From Sanghuangporus weigelae (taxonomy: Eukaryota; Basidiomycota; Agaricomycetes; Hymenochaetales; Hymenochaetaceae), in the NCBI GenBank assembly GCA_033182465.1, contig CP137327.1, positions 1,364,001-1,428,000 of the forward strand: DNA of 64,000 nucleotides. The letters run 5' to 3'. Positions within the stretch are counted from its first letter, which is position 1. The number at the start of each line of letters is the position of its first letter. Positions 1-12,256 of the stretch are shown here, in pieces. The position numbers were made by a program, and so were the translations under genes. The notes beneath the pieces are model-generated. The model made no database searches, was not told the origin of the DNA, and saw only the letters and a list, made by a program, of their open reading frames with translations.

Positions 1-56
1 GTTCTATGAAACGGTACGATGAAGTCATCCAGACCTTCAGCAAGCTGATATCCGGG

Positions 57-1772
57 TCAGTCCACAAATGTCTCCAAATCATCCCGAGCATACAAATCTT
101 CCAATCCTCTATCCGTCGTGGATAAGGTGGGCACCTGGACGTTCCAGGACAAGTACGTCGAGCCGTCCTCGGGTGGACCATAATATGCCATTCGGAGGTT
201 GAGGATGAGGTTGGGGGCCAGAATGGTCACCAAGGTTATGACGATTGTCTCGTAGGCATTCAGTTCATGATAAATAAATGAAGTAATATCGTTCTCCATT
301 CGAAGGTAAGCAGATTGTGCAAGAGGTGGATCATGCTCAGAGAGAACTCACGATTCGGAACTGGACGGTGAACGCAATGACCGTTCCAACGGAACAGACC
401 GTGAATATTCTTTTACGATATCGATTCGATAGAACGCACCCCATTGTCAGTGCGTACATTTATTCTCATGTAAAGAACACTTACATGGCAAAGTAAGCAA
501 CTGAATCTCTCGCCATTGCAGTAGTCACGTCGCGAGTCGGTGAAGGTTGGCTATTGGATTTATGCATCATGCACCTAATCCTTTCCCAATTCCCTGCCTT
601 AAAGACGACCAGAAGGCATAGAAGGAGCTCGACGAAGGATGTGATAGCCCATCCGAAAGCAGCCATCGGCAAAGACTTCATACACGCAAGCTCGTCCCGG
701 ACCTTAACAAATGGGCTTTCAATGCAACCTCCAGATGCATCGCAGTCGTTCTCCTCAATGGTGACTTTCATTGTAACATATGTTCAGCTCAAAGAAGGAG
801 CTCTGATAAATTCACTCACAAAAGGAATAGAAGAATTGCATCATGTCGAACGTGAACAGGATTGTTGTCAACACGGCGAAAAAGACGAGTAGCTTCTTGC
901 TCCTTCCGTATAGGGCGTACACTCGCATCATAAGAATCACTTGATGAGTGGACGAATCAACAGAGGTCAAATGCCAAAGATCGATCGTATTACTCACTCT
1001 CTGCGACCAGGATGATCATAGGTCCAACTCCAGAAAACAGATTCCCGTTTAGACCTTGTGAACATGTTCAGTGGTCGCCTACAGGAAGATTGGATGATAC
1101 TCACAAGTCTCAACGACATTGTTCACAACAGGCTGATAATGGAGGGTAAGATCAAGGGATAAAGTGATTATAAACACGTACATAGCTGCGCAAATTTACT
1201 GGATCATTCCAAGCATAACTATGCACCCCTATAACTGAGCATCTGTCCGATTTACGCTTCAGCGACGTTCGTTCCGACTACTTTTGCACATACATTAGGA
1301 AAAACGCGCCGAGATATCTTGACTACGGGAACATATGTATATAGATCTGCGCCTATTTGATATTCGACGTACATACCAGCAAATACATTGCTTTGCCGAA
1401 TGTCCATTTGTTTGACTGAGAATTTTCAGATTCAGTGTTTTCTGGTATCACAAAAAGCAATTACTTGAGCTACCCAGATATATTCGACCTAGACCATCAC
1501 TTCAATCAGCTACTCGATTTCGGGTGGATTGAATTTTTACCTCTTCGTGAAGGTGTAACGCTATCTCTCGCTATTAGCACCATTCAAGGTGTTGAAAAGC
1601 AAAAAGCAGCGTACCAGTATAATAGAAATGGAACGTAGTGCATGCAACTGAAGTACTATGTGAGCAATATCGCAGCAACTAGTAAAATGCGAAATTAACC
1701 AAGTATCGATTTGAATGTGGTAAGTTCGTGAGCGTCCTCGGGATAAAGCTGAATAGATCTCTTGGGGGACAT
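57..1772 (-). CDS. DUF6533-family membrane protein, copy 1
   Basis: Predicted multi-pass membrane protein of the DUF6533 family, which is expanded in Agaricomycetes and has no known function. The gene is intron-rich. The first exon (ATG at 1772) encodes MSPKRSIQLYPEDAHELTTF. A 20-nt exon (1541-1560, LHLHEE) and a 15-nt exon (1474-1488, VEYIW) follow, then 1377-1415 (SNKWTFGKAMYLL) and an exon starting SRYLG. Later exons carry FSGVGPMIILVAE, MRVYALYGRSKKLL, FGWAITSFVELLL and NAYETIVITLVTILAPNL, typical of the family. Apparent stops after RYLG fall inside a 60-nt intron (gtatgt to ctcag), so they do not prove decay. The acceptor in front of the LHYQ exon is not obvious in this copy and may be lost. 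Tandem paralogue of the gene ending at 5063. Confidence 0.72.
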
Positions 1773-3661
1773 TTTGGGGACCAGGTAGACACTTTCTCAG
1801 AAGAGGATGGAGAGTTTATACCCAAAGTGCGACATCATAATGCAAAGTAGAGTTGTTTCAAGATGCAATGCCAACAGCAGCGGAGATCCGTGATAAGCGA
1901 TATTAAAATCTTCGGTGTGGGCGAGCCGGACTGAATATCTAGGTCTGCGTCGTAGGTGACGGAAGAAGCCGAGCCTTCTTTCGCTACTATCATCACCTCC
2001 GGCGCGTCGTCCAAACTTTCACCCACCCTCTACTCCCTCGGGTACGTCTACTAACTGTTTCATCTTCCACTCTAGAACAAAACCTCAAACCACACTTCAA
2101 CTGGCAGTGCTTTGAGCGCCGCGGATCGCTACTCGGTCTTCCCACCTTTCGACAATCCTTCACCGTCACGGGAACAACCACAAGCCGGATTTTCGCCCGG
2201 TAAACGTTCTTGCGACACAATAGGAGAACCCCAACCACCTCTCCACTTGCTTTCATCGTCCCTCTCGCCCTGTCGAGCTGCAGCTGACCTTGAAACTTGT
2301 AGGTCCAGGCGTGACGATGGGTGTCAGCCGCTGAAGTCCTCTTCTCTTCTCTGTTTTTCTCTCAATAATGCAGTAAATATCAAGATAACGAATTGCAAAA
2401 TGTTTAGAACAAAACAAAACGTCATGTTTTCCCGTTTATGTCAAGACGACAATCACCCCGTCGGACTGTAGAGCACTATCAAAGGCACTTTGAAAAATAG
2501 TGTAAAGATGTAGGTCTTTCGAGTCGCGAGCAATGGCTGAAACACTGTACAATTGAGTACTCACATAGAGAATCAGAATCGAGTTCTGGCACGTTGAGTC
2601 CAATTTATGTGCGATCAAAAACACTAGTACTGCCGAATCACTCGGAGATCGAAATCAATATCTGTAGAGTCATTCTTGTTACATCTGGATCGATGAGACC
2701 GCCCCGACGTCTCCGACAGTAGGAATTTCGTTCTCCGTAAGGTTGGACATGGACGTGTTAGAAAAGCTATCAACAGCAATGAGTATGCATGGTAGTTTGG
2801 CCGGCATGGAGAATGACTCTGTTCCAATCAACTGTAACAGAGAAATCAAGAATCGATATCCCTTCCGAACTTTGTACACAAGTGCTCACCGTATTCGAGT
2901 GATCTATTCCCGCACACATCATTCGATTTTGCCATATCGCACTGGCTTGGAATGTCCTCAATAGTCCAGCCGTGATTCGGGACCTGCTGGACGTCAGGGA
3001 AATGCTGCCGTCAGGTCCATGCAGAGCGAGTCAGAGGTACGAAGTATCTTTGCTGTCTATATACTCGCTTCTATTAATTATCCTCATGATTTATTGGACC
3101 TGCCCATCCCACACCAACCAAACGAGGATGTCTTCGCAGATAGCACCAGTCAATACACTTCCCGCCTCGGAAGACTGCAGGACTTGTTTGACTCCATGCG
3201 GCCTCGTGCTAGACTTACGGACCTTGTCCGTGCTTATGGAGAAGCAGCAGGCCTCGTTATGTTTTCTGAAGATGATCTGATTCAGCCAATAGCAGCGCTC
3301 TCGAAGAGTCCAGATACGGAAGGGACGATGAAACCAGTTCGCAATATTCAGTCTCGAGTACAGCCGAGAAGAGAAGTCCAGGTCTGAACTTGAAAGCCAA
3401 GCTTTTACGATCGACATCAACGTTGACTCTCATAAATTTGCCCGGTTCTTCTTGATCTGAGTATACCCAACCCAGAATGCATTACCATCGCCTTCTGCAT
3501 CTATAGTTAAATTCTAGGCCAACAATTTTTATAATTCCTCACCGTGTCGCGTCGAGCTATTTCGTACCTATTCCGTACAACAGAGAGATGCGCCTGCAAG
3601 ACCGTCGGAAAGTTGAAACTTGGAGGGAGGAGGAGCTCTGCGGACAATCGAACGATCACTA
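1773..3661. other. Region without a confident gene; homologous to 6771-7500
   Basis: No convincing gene. Short blocks align with the region upstream of DUF6533 copy 2: around 1820-1880 with 6815-6870, 2490-2560 with 7030-7090, and 2720-2820 with 7260-7350. On the minus strand the last block reads MPAKLPC in this copy and MMPTKEAC in the other. It is therefore part of a segmental duplication and may hold remnants of a second membrane-protein gene. A plus-strand ORF of 122 codons at 3019-3387 has no family I recognise and may be chance. Confidence 0.4.
1815..1820 (-). promoter_or_regulatory. TATA box of DUF6533 copy 1
   Basis: On the minus strand the motif reads TATAAA, 43 bp upstream of the ATG at 1772. 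The same motif lies 48 bp upstream of the paralogous ATG at 6770 in an alignable context, which supports the choice of start codon in both copies. Confidence 0.45.
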
Positions 3662-3791
3662 CACACCGGGCAAAAACTCATTCCGTGCCCTTAGAAATTT
3701 CGATCGGAACGGGTGAGCTCTCATCCGATTGGCTCTTTTTCCATTCTGGGTAACATTTTCACGGTTCGGAAATGAGTTTTTGCCCGGTGTG
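3662..3791 (+). mobile_element. 130-bp MITE, copy A
   Basis: Non-autonomous DNA element with perfect 21-bp terminal inverted repeats, CACACCGGGCAAAAACTCAT plus one T. It is flanked by the 3-bp direct repeat CTA (3659-3661 and 3792-3794). A second copy, inverted, lies at 51338-51467 and differs at 2 of 130 positions. It is too short to encode protein. The 3-bp YTA target is compatible with PIF/Harbinger; the CAC terminus would also suit a CACTA-like element, so the superfamily stays open. Confidence 0.9.
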
Positions 3792-3878
3792 CTAGCTAGT
3801 TGTGTAGGTTTGAAGCTTGGATGCACGAGCCCCATCCCTGGGAATTTCTGAGGTAATCATCTATTACAGTAGTCTTGC

Positions 3879-4521
3879 TAGTGTTCCGACCGTATGCGTA
3901 TAATGCGTATACGGCTTTCCGTATACGCAATACGGCCGTATCGTATAAGAGAAAAAGAAGAAAATATACGGCCGTATCCCGTATAGAGTTGGGAAAGAAA
4001 TTCCGTATACGGCATATGCGCCATATACGGCACAGTACTAGTCGGCACTGAGTAGAGGTGTTCCGGTGAGTTTTTTTTCTTCGTGTCACACACATTGACA
4101 AGTTCCGTGCGGCCGTGCTCGATTTCCCATTTTATCTCGTCTTACCAGAGACATTCATTGTATTCCTAGTAAGCTTTGTCCTTCGTACTATACTAATTGC
4201 TTACTAAGATTGTTCAGGCTCGTTGCTGTTGAGCGTATTTTCTCAAGCGGACGCGACACAATTGCTCTCCGACATGCTAGATTGAAGGCAGGAACAATTA
4301 GGGACCTTATGATACGTAAACACTTAGAGCGACCGTGTAATTATTTTAATTATTTTTTCTAAAAAAGTATGCTGCCGTATGCGCCATATAAGCCGTATAC
4401 GGGCCTCCCGTATGCGTATAAAGGTCTGAGTACTCAAATATACGGTCGTATCTATACGGCCGTATCCGTATAGAGTCTAAATTATACGGCCGTATCCGTA
4501 TACGATACGATCGGAACCCTA
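3879..4521 (+). mobile_element. hAT element remnant, 643 bp, with transposase C-terminus
   Basis: Bounded by an 8-bp target-site duplication AGTCTTGC (3871-3878 and 4522-4529). Termini are TAGTGTTCCGA and, inverted, TAGGGTTCCGA, fitting the hAT pattern. Both subterminal regions are packed with palindromes related to TATACGGCCGTAT. Codons 4219-4362 encode the end of a hAT transposase: the dimerisation motif VERIFSSGRDTI with the downstream RLKAGTI stretch, then a stop. A plausible intron (gtaagc to ttcag) precedes this block, but the upstream exon joins it out of phase, and most of the transposase is missing. It is therefore an internally deleted, non-autonomous element. It belongs to the same family as 17727-18373. 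Confidence 0.9.
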
Positions 4522-5062
4522 AGTCTTGCTCGTTATTACTGATATGTATTTGGTTCCCTGCTGTAATCGACTGTATTTGTATTCTGTGAAACGATTCGCG
4601 ATCTCTTGTAGAAGCATTATGAATGATTTTCAGAAGATGGATATTTCATCTAGCGAGGTGGCCTAGTAATATGAGGGTAGTAAAAGGTACGCGATTCGGC
4701 GGACAGATTATAACGGCGGTTCCGTGTGTAGAACAGGTACTGTCGCAGTTGCTTTGATTCAGACTATTGGTGTGCATGGTCACCAGGGTCTTCTGGTATC
4801 TGGATCTACGACAGAAAATAAGGAGGTGACAATAATCGATTAGGATACAAGTAAAGACAAATATTCGTCACTGAAAGGACAGATGAGATGGTGTGAGCCA
4901 GATTATTCTCAGATTCTCGAGGCAAATAGTCCCGGTAAGGTTTCTCAAAATGCCCAGTCAGGGAATAAATAAATACAGTGACCAATAAAAGCAAACTCAG
5001 GACATCCTATCCTGATACAATACGGTGATGCCATTCAGTCCTTCCACGAATCAATGTGTCGA

Positions 5063-6770
5063 TCAATCCACAAATGATTCTAGCTCCTCCCTAACGCAGA
5101 AACTTTCCAGTCCTCCGTTTGTTGTAGATGAGGTGGACATGTGCACATTCCAAGTCAACTGCGTCGCAACGTCTTCTGGTGGATCATAATATGCCGCTCG
5201 GAGATTGAGGATGAGTTTGGGGGCCAGAATGGTCATCATGGTTATCACGATTGTCTCGTATGCATTCATCTGAGAGCCAATGAATGAAGTAACTCCATTC
5301 TCCATTCGAGGATAAGCAGTTCGGGTAAGAAGAGAGTACGCTATAGACTCACAGAGTGGTACTCAACGGCGAAAACAAGGGCCGCTCCTATGAGACAGAT
5401 TGTGAATATTCTTCAATTTTGCACGTATTGTTGTCAGTGAAATAAGAGTTTTCACGTAAAGAACGCTTACATGGCAAAGTAAGAGATGGAATCTTTCGCC
5501 ATTGAGGTGGTCACGTCGAGCGGCCGTGATGGCTGACAATTGGATTTTCGCATCACGGACCCGATTCTTTCACGACATCCTACCTTCAAGACGACGAGAA
5601 GGAATAGTAGTAACTCGACGAAAGATGTAACGGCCCATCCGGCACCGGATATAGGATTACTGACCATACACGCATATCGGAAAGGATAAGAGTAAAACTT
5701 CGGTAAGGAAATCCCGCCGATATATGAACTTTCCTCAATCCGAACTTTCAACAAAGCATTTGATCAGCTCCAGCACGGGACTTCTACAGATCACTCACCA
5801 AATATGGAAAGTAGTTGCAGGATATTGAACGCAAGGAGAATTATCGTTAACAAGATGAAAAGGATGAGTAGCATCTTGTTCCTTCCGTATAGAGCATAAA
5901 CTCGCATCATAAGAATCACTTGATGAGCGGATGAATTGAATGGGGATCAGATGCTGAAGAATGAAAGCGTTACTCGCCCTCTGCAACCAGGATGATCATA
6001 GGTCCAAGGCCGTCATACAAATTCCCATAGAGACCTTGTGGTTATGATCAGCAGGCGAATACAGAAATTGAGTGATTACTCACAAGTCTCAAAGGGGTTG
6101 TTCACGATATCCTGATAATGGAGGACCAAATCAACGGGGTCGGCTGGGGAAAAATGGCGAAGTAATACTAATAGTCAACACGTACGTTGAATCCATCATC
6201 TGTATCATTCCAAGCAAAGGTATGCATTCCCATGACCGCGCATCTGTCCGATTCCCGCTTCAACAGTGATGCTTCCGACTTCATTTACACATACATTAGA
6301 TAAAACGTGCCGAGATATCTCGCCTACAGGAGCATGAGGTCTGCATATGTCTGACTCTCAACTTACATACCAGCAAGTACATTCCTTTACCAACTGTCCA
6401 CTTCTTCGACTGGACAGATATAGATTCAGTATTCAAGTACAGTGAATAAGCAGACGGTGAATATACCCAGATGTATTCGACCTAGACGATCACTTCAATC
6501 AGCCGCCCACTTTCGTGGTGTTTGAAACTTATTTACCTCTTCATTGAAATGCAACACTATCTTTCGCCATTAGCAGCATTCGAGACGTTTCAAAGCAGCG
6601 CACCAGAATAATAGAAATGGAACGTAGCGCATGCGACTGAAATGCCGTGTGAGCCATACCGCGGAAAGTAATGAAAAGCAAAACTGACCAATTATTGATT
6701 TGAATGCGGTAATTTCATGAGCTTCTTCTGTATAATAAGAAATATCTCCGGGAGATGCTTCGAGAGACAT
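5063..6770 (-). CDS. DUF6533-family membrane protein, copy 2
   Basis: Closest paralogue of copy 1, same strand, with the same exon plan. Exon 1 (ATG at 6770) encodes MSLEASPGDISYYTEEAHEI. Micro-exons are 6537-6556 (20 nt, LHFNEE) and 6467-6481 (15 nt, VEYIW), followed by an exon reading SKKWTVGKGMYLL and one reading RYLGTFYL. The next exon joins in frame (CAVMGMHTFAWNDT) through an upstream acceptor, because the acceptor used by copy 1 is mutated here. Later exons hold GWAVTSFVELLLFLLVV and NAYETIVITMMTILAPKL. I see no break that a splice does not explain, so this is the best candidate for a working member in the window. Role unknown. Confidence 0.75.
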
Positions 6771-8463
6771 TTCGGGGTCGAAGCGAGTATACTTCTTGGC
6801 CAGTGCAAGATGGAGAATTTATACTCGGGCCAAAACATCATGATGCAAAGCTGGGTCGTTGTGGGATTTGACGCGAACAAAAGCTGTGCTCCGCTCGACG
6901 ACTGGTATCACCAGTGCATCAAGCAGAAATGCATTGTACGTTGCGCTCAAAGTTGGAATAGGAAGACACCCACTCACTTATGTCGTATCAGAAAGTACCG
7001 TCAGTGGATGTAAAGTAGACATCACATTGGAACCTTGTAGATCCGTCGAGCCGTAGCAATGGCCGTAACAGCTGTACACACAGAAGAACTAAGTGCATAG
7101 GAAATCGGCCAATAGGATACTTTGTTCTTGTCAAGCTGAATTTGTGGGAGATCAACAGCACTGTCAAAGAGCTCGGGGAGCTCGAGGCCAGCGTTTGTTT
7201 ATTCACTCTTGCTACCATGCAGATGACATGATTCTGTCCTCTTGACGCCTGTAACGGTTAAGATTCAGATTTCGGTGAAATCAGACGTCTTAGAAAAGAC
7301 ATCAGCAGCGTTGAGTACACACGCTTCTTTGGTCGGCATCATGATCGAGTATGATACATGAAATGAGAATGCTATTCCAGTCCTTTGTAATACCGAGAAA
7401 ACAAGAGCATCCGTGATCACATGTGCAGTTCTTCACTGGAGTAATTACCGGTGATGAACAGATCATGAGGATAAAAGGAGAACTATTCACCTCGAAACCA
7501 GCTCAAAGAGGTTCGTAGGTAGGTCCGTTTGTAGGTATTCAAATCTCTTGACAGGATCCCAGTATTTTTCTTTTCAACCTTCCCCTCGGCAGATCGAAAA
7601 TAATTTCTCTCCGCTATGTCTTCTCCACAATTGAATTTAATGGCAGGCCAAATGGCGTGCATCACCCAGAAGACCTGCGGACCAATGATGATTGATGAAT
7701 CGTCTACAGACGTGCAACAGTCCTAACATTGGCTTGCAATCACTGGAGTCGATGGCATGATGAAGCATGCGAAACGATTTCATCCTGAAGGCAATATGAG
7801 CCCCTTTCCCCCCGAGTTCTCCTTATTCTGCTTTTGATCCTTTTGACGGGACAACCAAAAGAGTCTGCGACATAATTAGTTTTTGATGTCTAGTTTTCCG
7901 GCAATGTTTTGAGCCATCGTATAAGCTCCTTGTGTTGCTTTCATCAATCTGATGACTTAGATAGGAGAATCTGGACGTTCTGTACTGCCGTGAAGATCAC
8001 TCGTATCAACAGCAGCGAACTAAGGAACAGAGATGATGAAGGTTCAAGGAACGTACTACATCTTCGGAAATATTGATGTGCTGATATTCATCCATCGACT
8101 CTTCGCCTGTGACTCTTTGAAGTAGAGTCCATAGATGCGAAACACGCTTCAGTTTGTTTTGGAGATATCTTCTACTGGGCCTTGAGCTTTTTCGCGTGAA
8201 CAGAACAGAACAACATTTCATTTCGAGTGAGAATGGCAAGTCTCACGATCCCGTGCGGGGGAAAATCGTGATCTCGACGCGTCTCGATTCTTGAGTTATA
8301 CATTTTACCGGATACAAGCAGAAGTTGAACTTATTTACTAATTGGTACGTGGCTTTTACCGTCTCAAAAGTAAACGTTAATTCATTTCCCAGTTGGATAT
8401 TCCGGCTTCTCCTCTCTTGTGAACCGCAAGATTACGTGTCGCCTCCTCATTTAAATAGGACAG
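6771..8463. other. Region without a confident gene upstream of EMC1
   Basis: The first ~730 bp align in blocks with 1773-2850. Minus-strand reading around 7220-7040 gives ELPELFDSAVDLPQIQLDKN followed by a hydrophobic stretch ending ATARRIYKV. This resembles an exon of a multi-pass membrane protein, but I could not assemble a gene. A 77-codon minus ORF at 8006-8239 has no recognisable family. The last ~220 bp should contain the EMC1 promoter. Confidence 0.35.
6818..6823 (-). promoter_or_regulatory. TATA box of DUF6533 copy 2
   Basis: TATAAA on the minus strand, 48 bp upstream of the ATG at 6770, matching the position of the motif at 1815-1820 upstream of copy 1. Confidence 0.45.
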
Positions 8464-11400
8464 ATGCGAGGCATGCTCCTGCGTGTCCTTTGTTATGGCT
8501 TGCTATGGCCCTTTGTACTCATTGCTGTAGCAGCTCTGCATGAGTCCGATGCTGGTGTGGTTGACTGGCACAGGTCGTTCATAGGTGTTCCCTTAATACA
8601 CACGCAGAGTCTTGCTCCTACGTTCCATCGCTTCAACGCAGGAGCTGGCAGAAAAGCGACGAAAAGCGTACTCCTCAGTGTGACGAGCGAAAATGTTTTG
8701 GGTGCGGTGGATGCAGTCTCGGGTGACGTCGGTAAGTTCCCTGATACTCCTGAAGGAGCTCTATTGAAGCATTTCGTGTAGTATGGAGATTCGCCTTCGA
8801 CCTTGAAGATAGGATTGCCAGCTTCCGTGCAGATGGTGACTGTAAGTTTCGATGTGTACTTTCCCTACAACTCGAGCTAATATCTAAGTAGATGTCGTTT
8901 CGTTGTCGGGGCCAGGCGGTTCGACGTTCCGTAGTTTCGACACAGTCACTGGAGACTTAATCTCAGAACGTCGCCTCCACTCGCCTCAGGATGGTCAACT
9001 TTTCGAGCCTGCAGATATCGGGGTACATCTGGTCTTTGCAGATGTCGATGTTGCTACTGCAGGTTCAAGTGTCGATGTATTTGCTCTTACGAACGGTTAT
9101 ACCGTGCGCCGTGTCGATGTTGCTTCAGGGAAAGTAACATGGGAGTGGTCATCGGGAGATAAAGCGTTAGTATTATAATTTCTATCTACTTCTCTCCTTT
9201 ATCAATACTCTGCAGCTCTTCTGTCGTCTATTCTCGAATAGCTCGGACACCATCGACCGTTTTTGTTATAGGCCTTGCCAAATCTTCCTCGTCATATTCG
9301 CTTCACGTCGCAGCACTGTCTGCGGAGACTGGAGAGGAACTGAATACGGTCCATATTCCTTCAAATATTCATAATGGACTCACTGATTTCCTCGTCCTAT
9401 CCGACGAAACGTCCGATGATCCCTACATTGTATGGCTGGAGCACGGTCAGGGTCAACTCCGCTTCGCATCACTTACTCCGGAGCTCAAAGGACAGCAAAA
9501 GGCGCTCAAGGGTGCCTCGTTCAAGTCACTAATAAATATTGGCTTGAATGAACGTGGTCACTTTGTCGCCCTGCAGACGGACGGCATTGGAATGGCGCTC
9601 AAACTCGACAGGGCAAGCAAGGGCATAACACTTGTCTGGGAATTCGCGGAATCGGTTTGTTGCTATGACATTCGGAACATTTGATAGCTATCGCTCATCA
9701 TCTTGTACAGGCGAGTTCTGACCGACACACGGAGTCGATATATTCTGGAGGACTTGACAAAGACAACCAAGTCTACGTCGGCCGGGTATTTTGGTCAAAT
9801 GTTCTCAAGGTCTGAATTTGACAAGCCTCCTCTTTTCGGACTATCACTTATTATCCTTGAAAGACTGCATCTGCTCATGTATACGCACCTCATGCCGCGG
9901 AGGGGAAGGGACTTGTTCGAGGCTACACATTTCCCTTTGATTCCAATTCACATGGCGTAATGATGCATGTGGGTGTTCTCCTAGCACCTACTTTATTTCA
10001 TCTAAGGTCCTTTTCCTTACAGACTGCACTCGACGCAGCGAACCCGAACGATGTACTTGTAATTGCTCGATTTGCTATTGTAACAAGCACAGGAGCGGTG
10101 CAGCTTTGGCAACACGATCGTGCCCAGTGGACTCGCGAGGAGGCGCTCGCAGAGATAGAACTCGCGGAATTTGTTGAGCTTCCGGAGGCAAAAACAGCTA
10201 CTACACTTGCTGGCGATGAGGGCGAGAACTTTGTCGAACGTATAACGCGTCAGATTTCAGATGCAAAGGTTTGTATGTTTGTGACTTACCACTTCGACTG
10301 AATCATTGAAAACCAGAGTAAATAGGACTTCCCGAGCTACCTGCTGGCTTTCATTCGACGCTTTGCGACAGGCTCCTATGAAAAAGCGAGCACTTCAGCA
10401 AGCCTTGTTACTGATTATGACGCCGCGAATGGCACCATTCTCACACGCGATGCCTTCGGTTTTCGGAAGGTCATTGTTGCGGCTACACGACGCGGTATCA
10501 TGTACGGTATAGATTCGGCCTCTGGAAAGATTGTATGGAGTCGATTACTCGGACTCGGCTGGGCGAGAAAAGTGGGTGGACACCATGTTCCCGTCAAGAT
10601 CTTCGTGACACGGACGGTCAACGATGGAGATGTTCCACGAGTTGCAATCGTAACGCAGCGTATGGCAGACAATGTGAGTTCATCTTACCATAGCGTCGAG
10701 TTAAACTCTCATCGTGATGGAAGGGACTGGTCGACACTGTTCTGTTCCATATTGATGCTCTTACGGGCGAAGACGCGGAAGGTAAATCACCGTCCGAAGG
10801 TGTCCTGGAAGGTATCGATATCATCAACGGAGAGCTCCTTGATGCGTTCATGCTGCACGAGGAAAAGATCATTGTATTAATCGACAAATTTCTGCAGGTA
10901 ATCTTATAAGTATAAATTACCTGCTTCTTATCTGATCACTTGCTGCGTAGATTTATCTTTTCCCTGGCTCAGATGACAAACGCGATATCTTTCAAAGCCT
11001 CGCGCCTCAGATATACTTCCCGCTGCTCGCCCCAGGGAAGGTTCTCGGGCACCAAGTAAGCCCTGAGCCAGCATTCACAGGCAAGTTTACTGCCTATCCG
11101 ATATGGACATCCCTCTTCCCTCCTGGAGAGACCGTCATCGCCACATTCCGCAGACCAGCCGGCGAAGTTGTCGCGTCTCTCGGAAAAGTCCTTGGTGATC
11201 GCAGCACGTTGTACAAATACCTGAACCCACATCTTGTCGGGTACGTTACACTCGCTCAAAGTGACAAAGGTCTGCCACCTACGTGCGGAGTATACCTCAT
11301 CGATGGCGCGAAGGGCACTATTATCTATCACTCGATTATCCCTGCCGCGCGTGGGACGTGCGATATACACGTGGCATTTACCGAGAACTGGCTCGTATAT

Positions 11401-12256
11401 TTCTATTATGATGATGAACTTGTCTCCGCTGCACAGGCAAAGGGATACCGCGTCGTGTCTGTTGAACTTTATGAAGGCAGGGGCGTGAATGACAAGACAA
11501 GAAGGTCCGTTAGGCTGCTATTCCTTGAGCGGTCTGTTTTTGGAAGACTGACGAACTATCTTGTTATATTCTGATAGTTCCGAGATTTCTATCTATAATA
11601 ACAGGAGCGCGGAAGTCACGATACACGAGCAAGCGTTCGTCTTCCCGTCGGCTGTGACTGCAGTCACTACTACCACCACAAAATTCGGGATTGCTACAAA
11701 AGATCTTGTCGGTATGTTCCTCGATGTCTGATTTTGTCTCATATTTTTCTCTGACATCTGATCCACGAAGTTGCAAACCATAGAGGCCAAATCCAGACGT
11801 TCCCTCGAAGGATCCTCGATCCACGCAGGCCGAAACGAAAGGTGACTGCACAAGAGCAGGAGGAGTGGCTCATCCAGTACGACCCACTGATTCCTGATGA
11901 CTCTCGTCGAGTCATCTCGCATAACTACCGGGTTCGTACTTCGTCTTCATTTCCTCATCAGCCCTTGTTTCCTCTCTTGCTTCATACTAATCTCATTGAA
12001 TCATCCTCCTTTATAGGTTGTTGACACCCGAAAACTTCTTACATCTCCTGCTCAACTAGAGTCTACATCTCTGATATTCGCATATGGCGGACTCGACCTC
12101 TTCGCATCGCGCGTTGCGCCAAGTCACACCTTCGACGTCCTTAGCGAGAACTTCAACAAGCCGCAGTTGGTCTTGACGATTGCTGCGCTTAGCGTTGCGA
12201 TTTTGGTGACGAGGCCGATTGTGCGGAATAAGAGGTTAAAGGAGCAGTGGTATTAG
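8464..12256 (+). CDS. EMC1: ER membrane protein complex subunit 1
   Basis: Large lumenal subunit of the EMC, the insertase for tail-anchored and multi-pass membrane proteins in the ER. Thirteen exons join in frame to 1,029 aa: 8464..8731, 8782..8841, 8892..9165, 9216..9654, 9711..9809, 9864..9956, 10023..10268, 10326..10673, 10724..10897, 10951..11504, 11578..11711, 11771..11931, 12017..12256. The N-terminus is a signal peptide (MRGMLLRVLCYGLLWPFVLI). A PQQ-like beta-propeller with repeated G-x-V-x-W strands follows. The C-terminal DUF1620 part has FAYGGLDLFASRVAPSHTFD, then one transmembrane helix and the cytosolic tail RNKRLKEQWY, all typical of EMC1. Family length is about 1,000 aa. Single copy, no defects seen. 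Confidence 0.95.

Noticed and set aside
1200-1370. In-frame stops after RYLG in DUF6533 copies 1 and 2, first read as pseudogene marks
   Set aside because: They fall in an intron starting gtatgt; splicing to the next acceptor keeps the frame in both copies.
2112-2471. 119-codon plus ORF in the DUF6533 upstream region
   Set aside because: No homologue in the duplicated segment, no family motifs, low-complexity Ser/Pro reading.
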